The notes: a model not told the origin generated them from the letters alone. A stretch of DNA of 64,000 bases from Planomicrobium sp. Y74 (GCF_003668635.1 NZ_RCWH01000002.1:62001-126000), one strand, 5' to 3'; counted from the stretch's first letter, positions 46,922 through 56,359 are shown. Program-made: numbers and translations.

Positions 46922-49540
46922 GTGGCTAAGAAAATACTTTTACTGGACGGCAATAGTTTGGCATACCGCGCATTTTTCGCGCTGCCGCTGCTGACAAACG
47001 AAAATGGAATCCATACGAATGCTGTATATGGTTTCACGATGATGCTCCAACGAATTCTTGATGAGGAAAAGCCCACTCATATGATGGTTGCTTTTGATGC
47101 GGGGAAGACAACTTTCCGGCATGAAACGTTCAGCGAATACAAGGGCGGCCGCCAAAAGACGCCACCTGAATTATCCGAACAGTTCCCTTATTTGCGGAAG
47201 CTGATCGATGCCTATCGCATCAAGCAATATGAACTGCCGAACTACGAAGCTGACGACATCATTGGTACATTAAGCCTTGAGGCGGAAAAACAGGGTGACG
47301 AAGTGATCGTAATTTCCGGGGACAAGGATTTGACGCAATTGGCATCCCCGTCGACTACGGTATACATTACCCGTAAAGGGATCACGGATATTGAAAAATA
47401 TACCGTTGACCATATCAAGGAAAAGTACGGTCTCACACCTTTGCAGATCATCGACATGAAAGGCCTTATGGGAGATTCTTCCGACAATATACCGGGTGTT
47501 CCGGGTGTCGGTGAAAAAACGGCGCTGAAACTGCTCGCGGCCCATGGTTCAGTAGAAGGCGTATATGAGGCAATCGAACAGCAAAAAGGCAAGATGAAGG
47601 AAAAGCTGGTGGCCAATGAAGACCTTGCGTATATCAGTAAAAAGCTGGCTACGATTGAACGCCAGGCACCGGTTGAAGTGAAAATCGATGAACTCGGTTA
47701 TGAAGGCCCTGACCAGGATGAGTTAATCAGGATCTGGAATGAACTCGCTTTTAAATCTTTACTTGAAAAAATGGAATATACAGCAGAGGAAACGGTCAAA
47801 GAGGAATTGGAATTTTCGGTGGCAACGGAAGTGGATTCATCAATCCTTAAAGACGGAATGGCCGTGCATCTGGAAATGTATGATGAACATTACCACACAT
47901 GCGACCTTCTTGGTGTAGCCCTATCCGACGGAAATGACACCTATGTAATACCGATGGACGTGGCAAAAGGGTCGGAAGCTTTCAAATCCTGGCTGGCAGA
48001 TCCTTCGAAGAAAAAATATATGTCTGACTCAAAAGCATCAACAGCCGCTTTTCTACGCAGTGAAATTGAACTAGATGGCGTCGATTTCGATCTGATGCTC
48101 GGTGCTTATATTGTTAATCCTTCGTTGACCTATACCGATATGGCAAATATCGTCTTGGAATACGGTTATACAGATGTATCCACAAATGAACAGGTCTATG
48201 GCAAAGGCGCCAAGAAAAAAGTACCGGAAGAAAACGTCTTGAATGAACATATTGCCAGAAAAGCGAAAGCTATTTGGAAAGTCCGGGATATCATTATCAA
48301 AAAACTGGAAGAAAATCAGCAATTTGATCTTTATGACAAATTGGAGCTCCCGCTTGCTACGGTGCTGGGTAAAATGGAATCACTCGGTGTTAAAGTGGAC
48401 CGGGCGCAATTGTCCGATATGGGAGAAGAATTAGCTGCAAAACTGGAAACAATCGAGTCAGAGATTTACAGCCTTGCGGGCCAGGAGTTCAATATTAATT
48501 CACCGAAGCAGTTAGGCGTCATCCTATTTGAAAAATTAGGCTTGCCGGCTTTAAAGAAAACCAAAACGGGTTATTCGACAGCTGCTGATGTACTGGAAAA
48601 ACTGGAAGGCCAGCACGAAATCATTTCACATATCCTGCTATACAGACAGCTCGGCAAGCTTCTTTCCACTTATATAGAAGGTTTATTGAAGGAAATCCAT
48701 GATGATGGCAAAATTCACACCCGTTTCCAGCAGGCTCTCACGACAACAGGCCGCTTAAGCTCAACGAATCCGAATCTGCAAAATATTCCTGTTCGACTTG
48801 AAGAGGGGCGTAAAATCAGAAAAGCGTTTGTTCCCTCAGAACCGGATTGGGTGATGGTGGCAGCCGATTATTCACAGATCGAATTGCGCGTGCTAGCACA
48901 TATGTCAGAAGATGAACGGCTGGTTCAGGCATTCAAAGACGATCAGGATATCCACACCGCCACAGCAGCAGACGTATTCCATGTTTCGTTGGAAGAAGTT
49001 ACAAGTGATATGCGCCGCGCCGCCAAAGCGGTCAATTTCGGTATTGTCTATGGCATCAGTGATTATGGGTTATCCCAAAGTCTGAATATCCCGAGAAAAG
49101 AAGCGGCTGAATTCATCGACCGCTATCTGAAGAGTTTCCCGGGTGTGCAGCAATATATGACAAATATCGTCTCTGCGGCAAAGAAAGAAGGATTTGTAAC
49201 GACATTGATGAACCGTAGACGCTATCTGCCTGATATTACAAGTTCAAACTTCAACCTTCGCAGTTTTGCGGAACGGACAGCGATGAATACGCCGATTCAG
49301 GGAAGTGCAGCGGATATCATCAAAAAAGCGATGATTGATATGGATGAAGCACTCGAACGCGAAGGATTAAAAGCGAATATGCTCCTGCAAGTGCATGATG
49401 AGCTGATTTTCGAAGCGCCAAAAGACGAATTGTCCCGTTTGATGGAACTGGTTCCTAAAGTGATGGAGTCGGCTATGGCGTTGAGTGTTCCATTAAAAGT
49501 AGATATCGCTTCAGGCGATACCTGGTATGAAACAAAATGA
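46922..49540 (+). CDS. polA: DNA polymerase I
   Basis: Repair and Okazaki-fragment-maturation polymerase; 872 residues. The 5' nuclease domain (1-290) has LLLDGNSLAYRAF, AFDAGKTTFRH and GDSSDNIPGVPGVGEKTA. Residues about 300-465 are the 3'-5' exonuclease-like domain, whose acidic catalytic residues are not visible, as in Bacillus. The polymerase domain has motif A DYSQIELR near 648, the O-helix region RRAAKAVNFGIVYG and motif C VHDELIFE near 823. The start is GTG with AAAGGGG upstream. mutM follows after 15 bases. Confidence 0.97.
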   Translation: MAKKILLLDGNSLAYRAFFALPLLTNENGIHTNAVYGFTMMLQRILDEEKPTHMMVAFDAGKTTFRHETFSEYKGGRQKTPPELSEQFPYLRKLIDAYRIKQYELPNYEADDIIGTLSLEAEKQGDEVIVISGDKDLTQLASPSTTVYITRKGITDIEKYTVDHIKEKYGLTPLQIIDMKGLMGDSSDNIPGVPGVGEKTALKLLAAHGSVEGVYEAIEQQKGKMKEKLVANEDLAYISKKLATIERQAPVEVKIDELGYEGPDQDELIRIWNELAFKSLLEKMEYTAEETVKEELEFSVATEVDSSILKDGMAVHLEMYDEHYHTCDLLGVALSDGNDTYVIPMDVAKGSEAFKSWLADPSKKKYMSDSKASTAAFLRSEIELDGVDFDLMLGAYIVNPSLTYTDMANIVLEYGYTDVSTNEQVYGKGAKKKVPEENVLNEHIARKAKAIWKVRDIIIKKLEENQQFDLYDKLELPLATVLGKMESLGVKVDRAQLSDMGEELAAKLETIESEIYSLAGQEFNINSPKQLGVILFEKLGLPALKKTKTGYSTAADVLEKLEGQHEIISHILLYRQLGKLLSTYIEGLLKEIHDDGKIHTRFQQALTTTGRLSSTNPNLQNIPVRLEEGRKIRKAFVPSEPDWVMVAADYSQIELRVLAHMSEDERLVQAFKDDQDIHTATAADVFHVSLEEVTSDMRRAAKAVNFGIVYGISDYGLSQSLNIPRKEAAEFIDRYLKSFPGVQQYMTNIVSAAKKEGFVTTLMNRRRYLPDITSSNFNLRSFAERTAMNTPIQGSAADIIKKAMIDMDEALEREGLKANMLLQVHDELIFEAPKDELSRLMELVPKVMESAMALSVPLKVDIASGDTWYETK

Positions 49541-49555
49541 TTGGAGGCCGATAAT

Positions 49556-50425
49556 ATGCCTGAACTTCCTGAAGTGGAAGGCGTGGTCCGGCAGATACGG
49601 CCAGTTGCCATCGGCAAAAAGATAGAAGATGTATATATTTCCGACACGATACGGCTGTCAAAAACCGGAGGCAAGGAAGCGATTCTTAAGAAAGTCGAAG
49701 CTGACAGTTTTATAGATAAAGTAAGGGGTTCACAAATAACCAGTGTGGAACGGCGCAGCAAGTATATCTATTTCGGTCTAAGAAAAGACGGTGAATTCCT
49801 TCTGGTGAATCATCTGGGGATGTCAGGCGCCTGGTTTTATGTGGGCAGCCTGATGTCGATTCCAGAAGAGAAATTCCGGAAACATGTCCATGTTGTATTG
49901 ACGTTAAATGATGGCAATATACTGGCTTATTCTGATATCCGCCGTTTTGGTGAAATGCGGGTGTTAAATGATGAAGGCGATTATCCGCCGCTGTTGCTGA
50001 TGGCACCTGAACCTTTTGATGAAAATGCCCTTCAGCATTTTCTGGATATGTCCGAAAGTCCGAAATACAGGAACAAACCGATCAAAGAAGTGATCATGGA
50101 TGGGCAGGTTATTTCCGGAGCGGGCAATATATACGCTACGGAGGCTCTGTTCAGAATGAAAATTCATCCGAACCGTGCTGCACATCGAATCAGCAGAAAA
50201 CGCAGAACGGAACTTTTTAAAGCAGTGGTGGATATACTTTTGGAAAGCATCGAAGCGGGAGGGAGCACGATATCCGATTACCGGAACATCAACGGAGAAT
50301 CGGGAGGGATGCAAAACCGCTTCGCAATGTATGGGAAAAAACAATGCATGACTTGCGGCAGTGTGACCAAAACCTTGAAAATTGGGGGACGCACATCTGT
50401 TTACTGCCCAACATGCCAAAAATGA
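49556..50425 (+). CDS. mutM: Formamidopyrimidine-DNA glycosylase
   Basis: Removes 8-oxoguanine and nicks the site. The 289-residue protein begins MPELPEVE, so that Pro2 and Glu3 form the active site after Met removal; the zinc finger at the C-terminus has CMTCG and CPTC. The H2TH region holds GAGNIYATEALF near 168. TTGGAGG precedes the ATG at 49556. It forms a unit with polA and coaE. Confidence 0.96.
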   Translation: MPELPEVEGVVRQIRPVAIGKKIEDVYISDTIRLSKTGGKEAILKKVEADSFIDKVRGSQITSVERRSKYIYFGLRKDGEFLLVNHLGMSGAWFYVGSLMSIPEEKFRKHVHVVLTLNDGNILAYSDIRRFGEMRVLNDEGDYPPLLLMAPEPFDENALQHFLDMSESPKYRNKPIKEVIMDGQVISGAGNIYATEALFRMKIHPNRAAHRISRKRRTELFKAVVDILLESIEAGGSTISDYRNINGESGGMQNRFAMYGKKQCMTCGSVTKTLKIGGRTSVYCPTCQK

Positions 50426-50434
50426 GGGCTTTAG

Positions 50435-51022
50435 ATGATTATTGGATTGACAGGAAGCATAGCGAGTGGCAAAAGTACTGTGTCAAAAATGCTTGAAGAT
50501 TTAGGATATCCGATTATTGACGCGGATTTGGTAGCGAGGAAGGTTGTTGAACCCGGTTCAGAAACACTGAAAGAAATCGAGGCTTTATTCGGTTCTGAAG
50601 TAATCCGGGAAGACGGTACGATGAACCGGGAAAAAGTTGGGGCACTAATTTTTTCTGATCCTGTAAAAAGAAAACAAATGAACGACATCATCCATCCGGC
50701 AATCCGGGCGGAAATGCTGCGACAAAGAAGTGCTTTTATGGCTGAAGGCCATCAAACAATCGTCATGGATATCCCTTTGCTTTTTGAAAGCAAACTGCAG
50801 CATTTTGTTGATAAGATACTGGTGGTCAGCGTGACGGAAGACAACCAATTGTCGCGGCTGATGGAGAGAAATGGTTTAAATGAAAAAGACGCAAAGGCAC
50901 GGATTGGCTCCCAGCTTCCAATGTCTGTAAAAGAAGAAGGTGCTGATGCCGTCATTTACAACAATGGAACCATCGAAGAAACTGCGCAGCAACTCACAAA
51001 AATATTGAAGCAGTGGCAATAA
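50435..51022 (+). CDS. coaE: Dephospho-CoA kinase
   Basis: Last step of CoA synthesis. The 195-residue protein has the P-loop GSIASGKST at residues 7-15, DADLVARKVVEPG near 29, and VMDIPLLFESKL near 109. The ATG follows mutM by nine bases with GAGGGC as ribosome site. No terminator was seen behind it. Confidence 0.95.
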   Translation: MIIGLTGSIASGKSTVSKMLEDLGYPIIDADLVARKVVEPGSETLKEIEALFGSEVIREDGTMNREKVGALIFSDPVKRKQMNDIIHPAIRAEMLRQRSAFMAEGHQTIVMDIPLLFESKLQHFVDKILVVSVTEDNQLSRLMERNGLNEKDAKARIGSQLPMSVKEEGADAVIYNNGTIEETAQQLTKILKQWQ

Positions 51023-51075
51023 AATTCACAAAGCTGAATTATTCGTCACTTTTTGAGGTTCTCGAATCGATATAA

Positions 51076-51118
51076 TGTGTTATACTATATAACGAAATAA
51101 AAATATAAGTATAACTTA
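51076..51118 (+). promoter_or_regulatory. Two CcpN-type boxes before gapB
   Basis: TGTGTTATACT (51076-51086) fits the CcpN consensus TRTGHYATAYW at every position. AGTATAACTTA (51108-51118), read on the other strand, fits at 10 of 11. They overlap or follow the likely -10 (TATAAT 51071-51076 or TATACT 51081-51086), which is how CcpN represses gapB in Bacillus. Confidence 0.65.
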
Positions 51119-51136
51119 ATTAATGGAGGACTATAA

Positions 51137-52150
51137 ATGACAGTTTCTATTGCAATTAATGGATTTGGCCGTATAGGCCGTATGGTGTTCAGACAGGCAA
51201 TCTTAATGGATGACATAACTATTTCAGCAGTAAATGCCAGCTATCCTGCTGAAACGTTGGCTCATTTGATAAAGTATGACACAAATCACGGTACCTTCGA
51301 CGGAGAAGTAAGCGCCGAAGAAGGTGCTATAATTGTTAATGGAAAACGGGTTGAATTGGTCAGCGAACGCGATCCATTGAAACTTCCGTGGAAAACAATG
51401 GGTGTGGATATTGTTATTGAAGCTACCGGGAAGTTCAATGCCCGTGATAAGGCTGCTCTTCATCTTGAAGCCGGAGCGAAAAAAGTCATCTTGACTGCTC
51501 CTGGGAAAAATGAAGATATCATGATCGTAATGGGTGTCAATGAAGATAAATTGGATATTGATAAGCATGATATCATTTCCAATGCCAGCTGCACGACGAA
51601 CTGCCTTGCACCAGTTGCCAAAGTTCTCAACGATTCGTTCGGAATCGACAACGGTTTGATGACAACTGTACACGCTTACACGAATGACCAAAAGAACTTG
51701 GATAACCCACATAAGGATCTTCGCCGTGCACGCGCCTGTGCCCAGTCGATCATTCCGACTTCAACCGGAGCAGCAAAAGCTTTGTCGCAAGTCCTGCCGG
51801 ATCTGGAAGGGAAAATGCACGGATTGGCGCTGCGTGTACCGACACCGAACGTGTCCCTTGTTGACCTTGTGGTTGATTTGAATAAAGACGTTACGGTCGA
51901 GGAAGTTAACCAGGCCTTTATCGATGCCGCAAACGGTCCGATGAAAGGGATTTTGAATTTCACAATGGAACCGCTTGTATCCAAAGATTTCAACACAACC
52001 ACGGATTCAGCCATTGTCGATGGTCTGACTACGATGGTGATTGCAGACCGGAAAGTGAAAGTCCTGGCATGGTATGACAATGAATGGGGCTACTCAGCCC
52101 GGGTAATCGATCTGACAAAACGGGTCGCTTCTGCAATGAGTGTAATTTAA
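51137..52150 (+). CDS. gapB: Glyceraldehyde-3-phosphate dehydrogenase, gluconeogenic type
   Basis: The 337-residue protein has INGFGRIGR at the N-terminus, the catalytic Cys152 in SNASCTTNCLAP, and YDNEWGYSAR near the C-terminus. Two things point to GapB (NADP-preferring, gluconeogenic) rather than glycolytic GapA: the place between coaE and speD, and the CcpN-type boxes. GGAGG precedes the ATG. A strong terminator follows, before speD. Confidence 0.93.
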   Translation: MTVSIAINGFGRIGRMVFRQAILMDDITISAVNASYPAETLAHLIKYDTNHGTFDGEVSAEEGAIIVNGKRVELVSERDPLKLPWKTMGVDIVIEATGKFNARDKAALHLEAGAKKVILTAPGKNEDIMIVMGVNEDKLDIDKHDIISNASCTTNCLAPVAKVLNDSFGIDNGLMTTVHAYTNDQKNLDNPHKDLRRARACAQSIIPTSTGAAKALSQVLPDLEGKMHGLALRVPTPNVSLVDLVVDLNKDVTVEEVNQAFIDAANGPMKGILNFTMEPLVSKDFNTTTDSAIVDGLTTMVIADRKVKVLAWYDNEWGYSARVIDLTKRVASAMSVI

Positions 52151-52157
52151 TGACACA

Positions 52158-52197
52158 AACCACTTTTTCATTTAGTATGAAAAAGTGGTTTTTATTT
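52158..52197 (+). terminator. gapB terminator
   Basis: AACCACTTTTTCA and TGAAAAAGTGGTT around a short loop, then TTTATTT. Confidence 0.9.
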
Positions 52198-52463
52198 GTA
52201 AGAAAAATCCACGAAAAAAATAAATCTTTATCAGATTTATTTGTTGCATTTCAACTGAATACATCATATACTATGATTCGTAGCAAAAAAAGCTACTTTC
52301 TTCCGGTTGATTCCAAAGCTCAATGAGGAATCAGGACGAAGCATTTTTATTCACATGACTGCTTAAAGGGTTAGGACCTCTTTGGACTAACTTTCCCCCG
52401 TGGTAGTCAACTTTGAATATTTTGAGCACGAAACCAAAATGATATCAAAGGGGGAAACGAACC
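52198..52463 (+). other. speD upstream region, possible structured leader
   Basis: No gene was found in these ~265 bases. TAAATCTTTATCAGATTTA (52220-52238) is an inverted repeat, and 52368-52416 has short complements (GTTAGG..., GGACTA...TAGTC) just before speD that could fold in an mRNA leader. No promoter was convincing, and no known riboswitch was recognised. Confidence 0.4.
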
Positions 52464-52847
52464 ATGGAAACAATGGGACGTCACGTAATTGCAGAACTTT
52501 GGCAGTGTGATTTTGACAAATTAAACGATATGGATTTTATCGAAAAAACTTTTGTTGATGCAGCACTCAAATCAGGGGCAGAAGTCCGCGAGGTCGCTTT
52601 TCATAAATTTGCGCCACAAGGCGTAAGCGGAGTAGTAATCATTTCTGAATCACATTTGACAATCCACAGCTTTCCTGAACACGGCTATGCAAGTGTAGAT
52701 GTATATACTTGCGGAGATATGGATCCGACTATTGCAGCGGATTACATCGCTAAGGCACTTGGCTCGGGGTCGAGCGAAGTTAAAGAATTGCAACGTGGAA
52801 TGGGTCCAGTCGGTGCTGGAAAAACCAAAGTTACAGTAACTGCATAA
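52464..52847 (+). CDS. speD: S-adenosylmethionine decarboxylase proenzyme
   Basis: Makes the aminopropyl donor for spermidine. The 127-residue class 1B form cleaves itself between Glu62 and Ser63 ([15 protein letters not shown]), and Ser63 becomes the pyruvoyl cofactor; His68 and the Cys in YTCGD near 83 are the usual helpers. AAAGGGGG precedes the ATG. It follows gapB as in Bacillus, but a terminator lies between. Confidence 0.96.
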   Translation: METMGRHVIAELWQCDFDKLNDMDFIEKTFVDAALKSGAEVREVAFHKFAPQGVSGVVIISESHLTIHSFPEHGYASVDVYTCGDMDPTIAADYIAKALGSGSSEVKELQRGMGPVGAGKTKVTVTA

Positions 52848-52869
52848 TCCATTTAAACCAAGACATTAA

Positions 52870-52901
52870 AGCAGGGGAAACTGATCCCCTGCTTTTTCTA
52901 T
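52870..52901 (+). terminator. speD terminator
   Basis: AGCAGGGG and CCCCTGCT around AAACTGAT, then TTTTC. Confidence 0.9.
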
Positions 52902-52927
52902 TTATGTACATAGATAAATAAACATTT

Positions 52928-53112
52928 TTAATATGCCGCTTCGTCGCTTTGGACAGTGCAAAGATTATGCTCCTGCGCACTGCTCGTCGCAAAGGAGGCG
53001 CTAAAGCGCTCCTTGCCTCCCGCAATAAGCCGAGAAGAACACTCGTCTTATTGCTCCGGTCGGCATTCGCCTGCTCCGGACGCGCTCCTTCGCTGGATTC
53101 ACTTCTGGACAT
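52928..53112 (+). repeat. Type-2 interspersed repeat, first part (copy R1)
   Basis: Begins CCGCTTCGTCGCTTTGGAC. CTCCCGCAATAAGCCGAG and its near-palindromic partner CTCGTCTTATTGCTCCGG (53017-53059) recur at 62184-62226 on the opposite strand, and the first half recurs at 58879-58897. It carries an extra internal hairpin (AAAGGAGGCGCTAAAGCGCTCCTT). The minus-strand open frame here is repeat-derived. Confidence 0.75.
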
Positions 53113-53250
53113 GATATGAAATTAAGTGAACATATTAACAAGAGTTGGGCTGTTAGACACTCGGGCGATGGCCCGAGTTAGCTAAGCGCAATCTATTAGT
53201 TTTTTGCTAAAAAGTCGAACTAACTAAATTACAATGTATGGACTGATTCG

Positions 53251-53430
53251 TTGCTTAAAGAAATTTCTAAAGATATGGAGCAAAACAAATCAGACTCCCA
53301 GGTGAGCAAGCGAAGTGCTGAGATCCACTCGGGCGAAGTGGAACGAGCTCGAGTTAGCTCAGTGCAAGCCACCAGGAAAGCGGAGTTGTTTTGCGGAATA
53401 TCGATTACTAAATGTAATTTGTTTTTATAT
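53251..53430 (+). repeat. Type-2 interspersed repeat, second part (copy R2)
   Basis: Shares TCTAAAGATATG(G/A)AGCAAAAC, GAGATCCACTCGGGCGAAG, CGAGTTAGCTC and TGTTTTGCGGA with 58896-59050, and the same units occur reversed at 61990-62150. AGCAAAAC near one end and GTTTTGC near the other form terminal inverted repeats. Between R1 and R2 (53113-53250) a short hairpin ACTCGGGC/GCCCGAGT is seen. The only nearby gene is nrdR, 87 bases on. Confidence 0.75.
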
Positions 53431-53517
53431 ATAGCTTGATTCCAAAATGAAATATTATAAACCCGGAAATTTTGTTATACTTAGAGCAACAGAAAGAGAA
53501 TTTGGGGAGATGTCAAA

Positions 53518-53994
53518 ATGAAATGTCCGGCTTGTCAGCATAACGGTACCCGCGTCGTGGATTCGCGGCCAGTAGATGAATTGAAATCGATTAGAAGAAG
53601 AAGGGAATGCGAAGAATGCGGCTATCGATTCACCACTTTCGAGAAAGTGGAAGAGATGCCGCTGATTGTCGTGAAAAAAGACGGTTCCCGCGAAGAATTC
53701 AGCCGCGAAAAAGTATTGCGTGGCCTGATCCGGGCTTGCGAGAAACGTCCGGTGCCATTGGAAACACTTGAGGAACTGGTTTTCAATATCGAAAAAGATC
53801 TGCGCAGAATTGGCAACGCCGAAGTGAAATCCGAACAGGTCGGAGAAATGGTGATGGACCGGCTGGCAGCAATTGACGAAGTGGCTTATGTCCGTTTTGC
53901 TTCTGTCTACCGCCAGTTCAAAGATATTAATGTATTTATAGACGAGCTGAAGGATTTATTGAATAAGAATCCGGAAGATAAGATATCCGAGTAA
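53518..53994 (+). CDS. nrdR: Transcriptional repressor NrdR
   Basis: Represses ribonucleotide reductase genes when dATP is high. The 158-residue protein has the zinc ribbon with Cys3, 6, 31 and 34 and an ATP-cone (about 48-138: [20 protein letters not shown]). GGGGAG precedes the ATG. dnaB starts 11 bases after its stop, the same order as in Bacillus. Confidence 0.96.
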   Translation: MKCPACQHNGTRVVDSRPVDELKSIRRRRECEECGYRFTTFEKVEEMPLIVVKKDGSREEFSREKVLRGLIRACEKRPVPLETLEELVFNIEKDLRRIGNAEVKSEQVGEMVMDRLAAIDEVAYVRFASVYRQFKDINVFIDELKDLLNKNPEDKISE

Positions 53995-54005
53995 GGCGGT
54001 GAATT

Positions 54006-55367
54006 ATGACTGCATTTTATAAAGAGCTGCAGGCGGCTGATGCTTTTAAGATTCGACTGCCTTATCCATTTTCAAATTACGACCGCCAATTACTGACTCT
54101 TCTTTATCAGCCGATGGTCGGTGCAGAAGCCATATCCCTTTACCTGACGCTCTGGGCGGAAGGGGAAGCGGAACGGGAGGAGACACCGCATTATACGCTG
54201 ATGAATACGTTGGGTATGCCGATTGCCAAGATTTTTGAATCGCGTATTCAGCTGGAAGCTATCGGTTTACTGAAGACCTATAAAAAAGGGACAGAATCAC
54301 GTACCTTTTTATATGAATTATGCCCGCCGCTTGATCCTAAAGATTTTTTCACTGATCCATTGCTGTCGATGTTCCTGTTCAGCAAAATCGGGGATATCGC
54401 TTACCGCCGGGTACGGGACCGGTTTATCCTGCCTGCGGAAGACATGGAATCCTTTGAAGAAGTTTCGCGGACCTTCACGGATATTTTTCAGCCGGTCCAT
54501 GCAAAAGCCGGTTATCCGAACGATTCACAAAAAATGCAGCAGCGCAGCAGAAAAGGTTATGAAGCGGAGTATGACTTCGATTTCAGCCTTCTCCACCAAG
54601 GACTTTCTGAGCAGTTGGTGCCCAAACGGGTGTTGACTGCACCGATTAAAGACACCATCTGCAAACTAGCTTTCCTGTACGGCTGGGGACCGCTTGAAAT
54701 GCAGAAAGTGATCTTGTTGGCCATTGACGATGATTATCGCCTTACTATAGAAGGAATTAAAAAATCCGCATCTGAGTATTATAAGATGACGGTATCTACA
54801 ACTGCGCCAAAACTGGAACCGGTTCTTGCGAAATCACCTGAACCGGAAGCTGAGCCGAAGAACCGTCAGGATGAATTGATTCTGTACCTGGAATCTGCAT
54901 CGCCGATTGAAGTGCTCCGGGATATTGCCGGCGGTAAAGAGCCTCTTTCTGCAGATGTGCAGCTTGCCAATAACCTGGTGATTCAGCATGGCATGGAGCC
55001 GGCGGTGGTGAACGTGCTGCTGCAATATGTTCTTCTGCGGACCGATATGAAATTGACTAAAGGTTATGTGGAAAAAATCGCTTCACACTGGATCCGTAAA
55101 AACGTGTCTACTGCTGCAGAAGCGATGGAACTTGCACGCACTGAACATGCCCAGTATATGAAATGGAAATCGGAAGGCTCGCCTGTTGCCGCCTCGAAAT
55201 CTTCGTCCCGTTCTAACGGTAAGCCTGTCCGTGAGGAAAAACTGCCGGAATGGTTTTATACGAAAGATGAGCCGCAGGCACAAGCTCCGCAGAAAAATGA
55301 AAGCCTGGAAGTCGAGAAGCAGAAACTTCTGGCAAAACTTGCTTTGAAAAAAGGGAAGGGTGATTAA
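54006..55367 (+). CDS. dnaB: Replication initiation and membrane-attachment protein DnaB (Firmicute type)
   Basis: Not the helicase: in Bacillus this protein helps load the DnaC helicase with DnaD and DnaI at oriC. The 453-residue protein has the N-terminal winged-helix DnaD-like domain (about 18-110, LLTLLYQPMVGAEAISLYLTL) and the C-terminal DDBH2 part (about 290-385, with YVEKIASHWIRKNV). Length is close to Bacillus DnaB (472). The end abuts dnaI with no gap. Confidence 0.93.
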   Translation: MTAFYKELQAADAFKIRLPYPFSNYDRQLLTLLYQPMVGAEAISLYLTLWAEGEAEREETPHYTLMNTLGMPIAKIFESRIQLEAIGLLKTYKKGTESRTFLYELCPPLDPKDFFTDPLLSMFLFSKIGDIAYRRVRDRFILPAEDMESFEEVSRTFTDIFQPVHAKAGYPNDSQKMQQRSRKGYEAEYDFDFSLLHQGLSEQLVPKRVLTAPIKDTICKLAFLYGWGPLEMQKVILLAIDDDYRLTIEGIKKSASEYYKMTVSTTAPKLEPVLAKSPEPEAEPKNRQDELILYLESASPIEVLRDIAGGKEPLSADVQLANNLVIQHGMEPAVVNVLLQYVLLRTDMKLTKGYVEKIASHWIRKNVSTAAEAMELARTEHAQYMKWKSEGSPVAASKSSSRSNGKPVREEKLPEWFYTKDEPQAQAPQKNESLEVEKQKLLAKLALKKGKGD

Positions 55368-56303
55368 ATGGAACCGATACGGGAAACCTTAAAACGGGTT
55401 GTCAATGCACCAGCTTTTTCAGAGCGTTACAACGATATGCGCAAGGAAGTGCTGGAAAACCCAGGCGTTCAGAGTTTTCTTGAAGAAAATGCCTCTGAAA
55501 TCGATAAAAGTATCGTCGACCGCGGCATGCATAAATTATATGAGTACATCGACCAATCACATGACTGCAATAAATGCCCGAGCTTAGACGGATGCATCAA
55601 TCATTTGAAAGGCTTCGAACCCAATCTGGTGCTTGAACGCAACACGATCGGCATTGCATATACACCATGCAAGTCGAAGAATGCTTATGATAACAAACGT
55701 CGTGCAAGCTCCCTGATCCACAGCATGTACATGCCGAAAGAAGTTATGCAGGCAACGCTCTCCAATTTCGAACCGGACGACAGCCGGATGGAAGCATTCC
55801 GGGCAGTTGGCGCATTTCTGGATCAGGCAACAGGACCGGATAACCTGCCAGAAAAAGGTTTGTTTTTCTACGGTAAATTCGGGGTGGGGAAATCCTATCT
55901 ATTAAGTGCGGTGGCAAATGAGCTGGCGGAGATGAACGTCAAATCAGTTTTGGTATTCGTACCCGAATTCATGCGTGAAATGAAGCAGGCAATCGGCGAC
56001 CAGACGCTCCAGGAAAAAGTGGACTACGTCAAAAAGGCTGATGTTCTCATGCTGGATGATATTGGAGCGGAAGCGATGTCGAGCTGGACGCGTGATGAAG
56101 TGCTGGGCACCATTCTTCATTACCGCATGGCAGAAAAGCTTCCGACTTTCATGACTTCGAATTTCAGCTACTCTGAACTTCAACATCACCTCACTTATTC
56201 TCAGCGTGGTGAAAAAGAAGATTTAAAAGCGGCCCGCGTTATGGAACGGATCCGTTCGCTCACGAGTCCTGTGAAAATGGACGGCCGCAATTGGCGGAAT
56301 TAA
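55368..56303 (+). CDS. dnaI: Primosomal protein DnaI (helicase loader)
   Basis: AAA+ ATPase that loads the replicative helicase. The 311-residue protein has an N-terminal zinc-binding part (CNKC...CINH...C near 65-100), Walker A GKFGVGKSYL near 168, Walker B VLMLDDIGAE near 226 and MTSNFSYSEL near 263. The ATG follows the dnaB stop directly, so they are coupled. Confidence 0.95.
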   Translation: MEPIRETLKRVVNAPAFSERYNDMRKEVLENPGVQSFLEENASEIDKSIVDRGMHKLYEYIDQSHDCNKCPSLDGCINHLKGFEPNLVLERNTIGIAYTPCKSKNAYDNKRRASSLIHSMYMPKEVMQATLSNFEPDDSRMEAFRAVGAFLDQATGPDNLPEKGLFFYGKFGVGKSYLLSAVANELAEMNVKSVLVFVPEFMREMKQAIGDQTLQEKVDYVKKADVLMLDDIGAEAMSSWTRDEVLGTILHYRMAEKLPTFMTSNFSYSELQHHLTYSQRGEKEDLKAARVMERIRSLTSPVKMDGRNWRN

Positions 56304-56317
56304 ACATTAAGTGAGAC

Positions 56318-56359
56318 CATTTAAAATGCATTTTATTTACAGTGATTGCATTTTAAATG
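56318..56359. repeat. 13-bp perfect inverted repeat at the thrS promoter
   Basis: CATTTAAAATGCA (56318-56330) and TGCATTTTAAATG (56347-56359) are exact reverse complements 16 bases apart. The right arm covers the thrS -35 box; the left arm is itself a palindrome (TAAAATGCATTTTA, 56322-56335). TTTTAAATGCAA at 56394 onward is a third copy of the half-site. It could be an operator or the dnaI terminator, but there is no T tract. Confidence 0.6.

Noticed and set aside
52084-52326. 80-codon frame continuing past gapB
   Set aside because: It overlaps the end of gapB in another frame and runs through its terminator hairpin; there is no ribosome site.
52831-53112. 93-codon minus-strand open frame after speD
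   Set aside because: It lies on type-2 repeat DNA, and part of its translation (RSNKTSVLLGLLRE) recurs in an open frame at 62.1 kb from another copy. It has no ribosome site and overlaps the end of speD.
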